Part shown: one piece after another, positions 62,431-64,000 of the stretch
Layout of the letters: each line of letters begins with the position of its first letter
Position numbering within the stretch: the stretch's first letter is position 1
Assembly (NCBI GenBank): GCA_046330435.1
Contig: JAXLST010000019.1
Span: forward strand, 1 to 64,000
DNA from: Ga0077560 sp046330435
GTDB taxonomy: Bacteria; Actinomycetota; Thermoleophilia; Miltoncostaeales; Miltoncostaeaceae
DNA length: 64,000 nt
Reading direction: 5' to 3'
Notes under the pieces: generated by a model
Told to the model about the DNA's origin: nothing
What the model saw: only the letters and a program-made list of their open reading frames with translations
Databases searched by the model: none
Translations under genes and position numbers: made by a program

Positions 62431-63117
62431 ATGGTGGAGCTGTTCCAGATCACCGGAAGCTCGTCGTTCGCGGTGCGCTGCGCGCTGGAGGAGATCGGCG
62501 AGCCGTACCGGGTGGTGGACGTCCTCCCGTTCGACCGGGACGCCACGCCCGCGCTCGGCGCGGCCAACCCGTGGCGCCGCGTCCCCACGCTGGTGGACGG
62601 CGACGCCGAGGTCTACGAGATCGGCGCGTGCCTGCTGTACCTCGCCGAGCGCTTCCCGGACGCCGGGCTGCAGCCGCCGGTGGGCGACCCGTCCCGCGGT
62701 GCGTACCTGCGGTGGCTGGTGTGGCTCAGCGACACGTTCCGGCCACTGTGGGAGCAGATCATGGCGCCGGGCTTCTTCACCACCGGCGACACCTCCGGGG
62801 TGCGCGCGAAGGGACTCGAGGTCCTCGCCCGCATCGGCGAGGTGCTGGAGGAGGAGCTGTCGGGCCGCACCTGGTGCCTGGGCGACCGGTACACCGTCGC
62901 CGACATCTACCTGTACATGCTCGCCGGGTGGCGGCACTACGGGCCGGGCCTGCGCCTGGGGGGCGACGCCGTCGCCGCCCATTACGCGCGGGTGGGCGCC
63001 CGCCCCGCGATCGCCCGGGCGCGGGAGCTCGACGACCTGGACGAGCGCCTGCTGCGCCACCACCCCGGCCTGCGCGGCGGCGTCCCCGTCGAGGCGCCCA
63101 GGATCGACCTGGGCTGA
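62431..63117 (+). CDS. glutathione S-transferase family protein
   Basis: 228 aa, ATG 62431 after AGGAG. Thioredoxin-like N-terminal half (MVELFQITGSSSFAVRCALEEIGEPYRVVDV, NPWRRVPTLVDGDAEVYEIGACLLYLAERFP), with the VPTL cis-Pro and the YEIGACLLYLAERFP helix. Helical C-terminal half (TWCLGDRYTVADIYLYMLAGW). The SSS stretch supplies the possible catalytic serine. Actinobacteria mostly use mycothiol, so the true substrate is uncertain. Confidence 0.88.
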   Translation: MVELFQITGSSSFAVRCALEEIGEPYRVVDVLPFDRDATPALGAANPWRRVPTLVDGDAEVYEIGACLLYLAERFPDAGLQPPVGDPSRGAYLRWLVWLSDTFRPLWEQIMAPGFFTTGDTSGVRAKGLEVLARIGEVLEEELSGRTWCLGDRYTVADIYLYMLAGWRHYGPGLRLGGDAVAAHYARVGARPAIARARELDDLDERLLRHHPGLRGGVPVEAPRIDLG

Positions 63118-63127
63118 GGCGCGCGGA

Positions 63128-63150
63128 GCGGGCGCCGTCATGGCGCCCGC
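63128..63150 (+). terminator. hairpin terminator
   Basis: Perfect 9-bp stem GCGGGCGCC/GGCGCCCGC (63128-63136/63142-63150), 11 bp after the GST stop. Confidence 0.65.
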
Positions 63151-63213
63151 CCCGTACACCGGCGGCCGGAGCCCCGGTCTCCGCCGCCGGTCCTCGCGGG
63201 GGTTGGGGTCAGG

Positions 63214-64000
63214 TCAGGGCCGCAGGTGGGTGGTGAACCACTCCAGGGCCGCCCCGGAGGCGCCGTCGAAGCCGTCGACGTAGGCGTCGAAGTGGCCGCC
63301 GGGCAGGATCACCAGCCGCTTGGGCTCCCGGGCGTGCTCGATGGCCTCGATCGCCAGGTCCGAGACGGTGAGGTGGTCGTCGCGGGCCACCACGATCTGC
63401 AGCGGCGTCGGGGAGACGTACGGAAGGTACGCGCCGGGCTCGTACTCCCAGAACATCTCGACGCTGCGCAGCGTCACCTCGTTCTTCCACGACGGGGCGC
63501 GCGTGTTGCCGGTCTCGCTGAACCACGCCCACGAGTCGGGCGTCGGCAGCGCGCTGGGCGCCATGGGGTCGGCGTCGACGACCGGGATCATGGCGGGCGG
63601 CTCCCCGCGGTAGCGGGCCGCGCGGTCGGCCTCGAACATCCCCTCCACCGCGCGCACGAAGTCGGCGCGCACGATGCGGCGGGCGTTCCGGTGGCCGCTG
63701 ATGAGCGGCACCTGCGCGGAGACGCACTTCACGCGGCGGTCGATGGCGCCCACCACGATCACGTGCCCGCCGGAGTAGCTGGAGCCCCACACGCCGATCC
63801 GCTCGCCGTCGGTCTCCGGCAGCGTCAGCGCGTAGCTGATGGCGTGCCGGTAGTCCTGGACCTGCTGCCACGGGTCGATCTCCTGCCGCGGCTCGCCGTC
63901 GCTGGCGCCGAAGTTGCGGTTGTCGAACACCAGGGCCGCGAAGCCGGCGGCCGCGAAGGCCTCCGCGAAGCGGTCCAGGTACATCTCCTTGGTGGCCGAG
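63214..64000 (-). CDS. alpha/beta hydrolase (5' end outside window)
   Basis: Reading frame open to the window edge; the visible start ATKEMYLDRFAEAF follows the family's oxyanion-loop region, so the true start is further right, beyond 64000. The nucleophile elbow GVWGSSYSGGHV (Ser), the acidic residue in VARDDHLT and the catalytic His in LPGGHFDAYVDGF are intact. DFVRAVEGMFEAD...PPAMIPVVD is a helical lid-like insert. It is probably a cytoplasmic esterase or peptidase-like hydrolase with unknown substrate. Confidence 0.83.
   Translation of the reverse strand, partial: SATKEMYLDRFAEAFAAAGFAALVFDNRNFGASDGEPRQEIDPWQQVQDYRHAISYALTLPETDGERIGVWGSSYSGGHVIVVGAIDRRVKCVSAQVPLISGHRNARRIVRADFVRAVEGMFEADRAARYRGEPPAMIPVVDADPMAPSALPTPDSWAWFSETGNTRAPSWKNEVTLRSVEMFWEYEPGAYLPYVSPTPLQIVVARDDHLTVSDLAIEAIEHAREPKRLVILPGGHFDAYVDGFDGASGAALEWFTTHLRP

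Noticed and set aside
1..64000. CRISPR array, prophage, insertion sequence, rRNA or tRNA genes
   Set aside because: Looked for regular short repeats, transposase or integrase motifs, terminal inverted repeats with target duplications, and rRNA/tRNA signatures; none were seen by eye. A dedicated tRNA/ncRNA search was not possible.

Overview
The window is very GC-rich throughout, has compact gene spacing and no recognisable rRNA, tRNA, CRISPR array, insertion sequence or prophage. Gene content points to an actinobacterium, most likely class Thermoleophilia (Solirubrobacterales/Miltoncostaeales-like). The clues are many secreted PKD, choice-of-anchor and beta-propeller proteins, a streptogramin-lyase-like protein with the basic C-terminal domain typical of that group, leaderless-looking starts, GTG starts and hairpins without U-tracts. 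The taxonomic call is inference from gene style, not from a marker gene.

Layout. 1-5 kb: tail of an unknown gene, small beta-rich protein plus MFS exporter, a MazEF-type toxin-antitoxin pair with a palindromic operator, a frameshifted GH13 alpha-glucosidase and a divergent two-domain SSI-like protease-inhibitor lipoprotein. 5-10 kb: tandem paralogues of unknown function, a 40-aa membrane peptide, two PKD-repeat secreted proteins and a PRC-barrel protein. 10-17.6 kb: a membrane GGDEF/EAL protein, L-asparaginase, a CSLREA/choice-of-anchor-Q beta-helix protein and a TolB-like propeller protein with a DUF11-type domain. 17.6-25.3 kb: threonine aldolase, a 42-aa membrane peptide, secreted proteins (two of them tandem paralogues), TypA/BipA and inorganic pyrophosphatase. 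25.3-34.7 kb: CHASE2/HD-GYP sensor, frameshifted streptogramin-lyase-like protein, M15 peptidase, a roughly 440-bp lower-GC noncoding stretch, a VIT1/CCC1 transporter and a tandem pair of unknown secreted proteins with a TIM-barrel-like pattern. 34.7-47.4 kb: MMPL transporter, two paralogous secreted helical proteins with Thr-rich tails and duplicated upstream elements, UvrD-HRDC helicase, Acg-type nitroreductase, kynureninase, an MgtE-N/CBS plus NRAMP-like pair and a quinone-oxidoreductase-like enzyme. 47.4-64 kb: ECF sigma factor with a membrane partner lacking its stop codon, a 1546-aa modular surface protein, a NarL-type two-component system, a TolB-propeller/lysyl-oxidase fusion coupled to a DCC thiol oxidoreductase, a badly frameshifted STAND/BTAD regulator, a GST and a partial alpha/beta hydrolase.

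Themes. (1) At least five pairs of adjacent paralogues, mostly exported, suggest repeated tandem duplication of cell-surface genes. (2) Eleven genes carry TAnnnT exactly 6-8 nt before the start codon and no Shine-Dalgarno sequence, so they are probably transcribed leaderless. (3) Single-base frameshifts with both flanking frames fully preserved recur, several of them in C/G runs. They look more like indels of a GC-rich long-read assembly than gene decay, although one C9 tract could be phase-variable. (4) Regulation is rich in c-di-GMP enzymes (GGDEF/EAL and HD-GYP), an ECF sigma factor and a two-component pair, all close to large surface proteins. I found no single obvious new defence or mobile system. 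The least explained items are the repeated modules of the 1546-aa protein, the TIM-barrel-like pair, the duplicated cis-element at 38.0/38.9 kb and the noncoding island at 29.9-30.4 kb.
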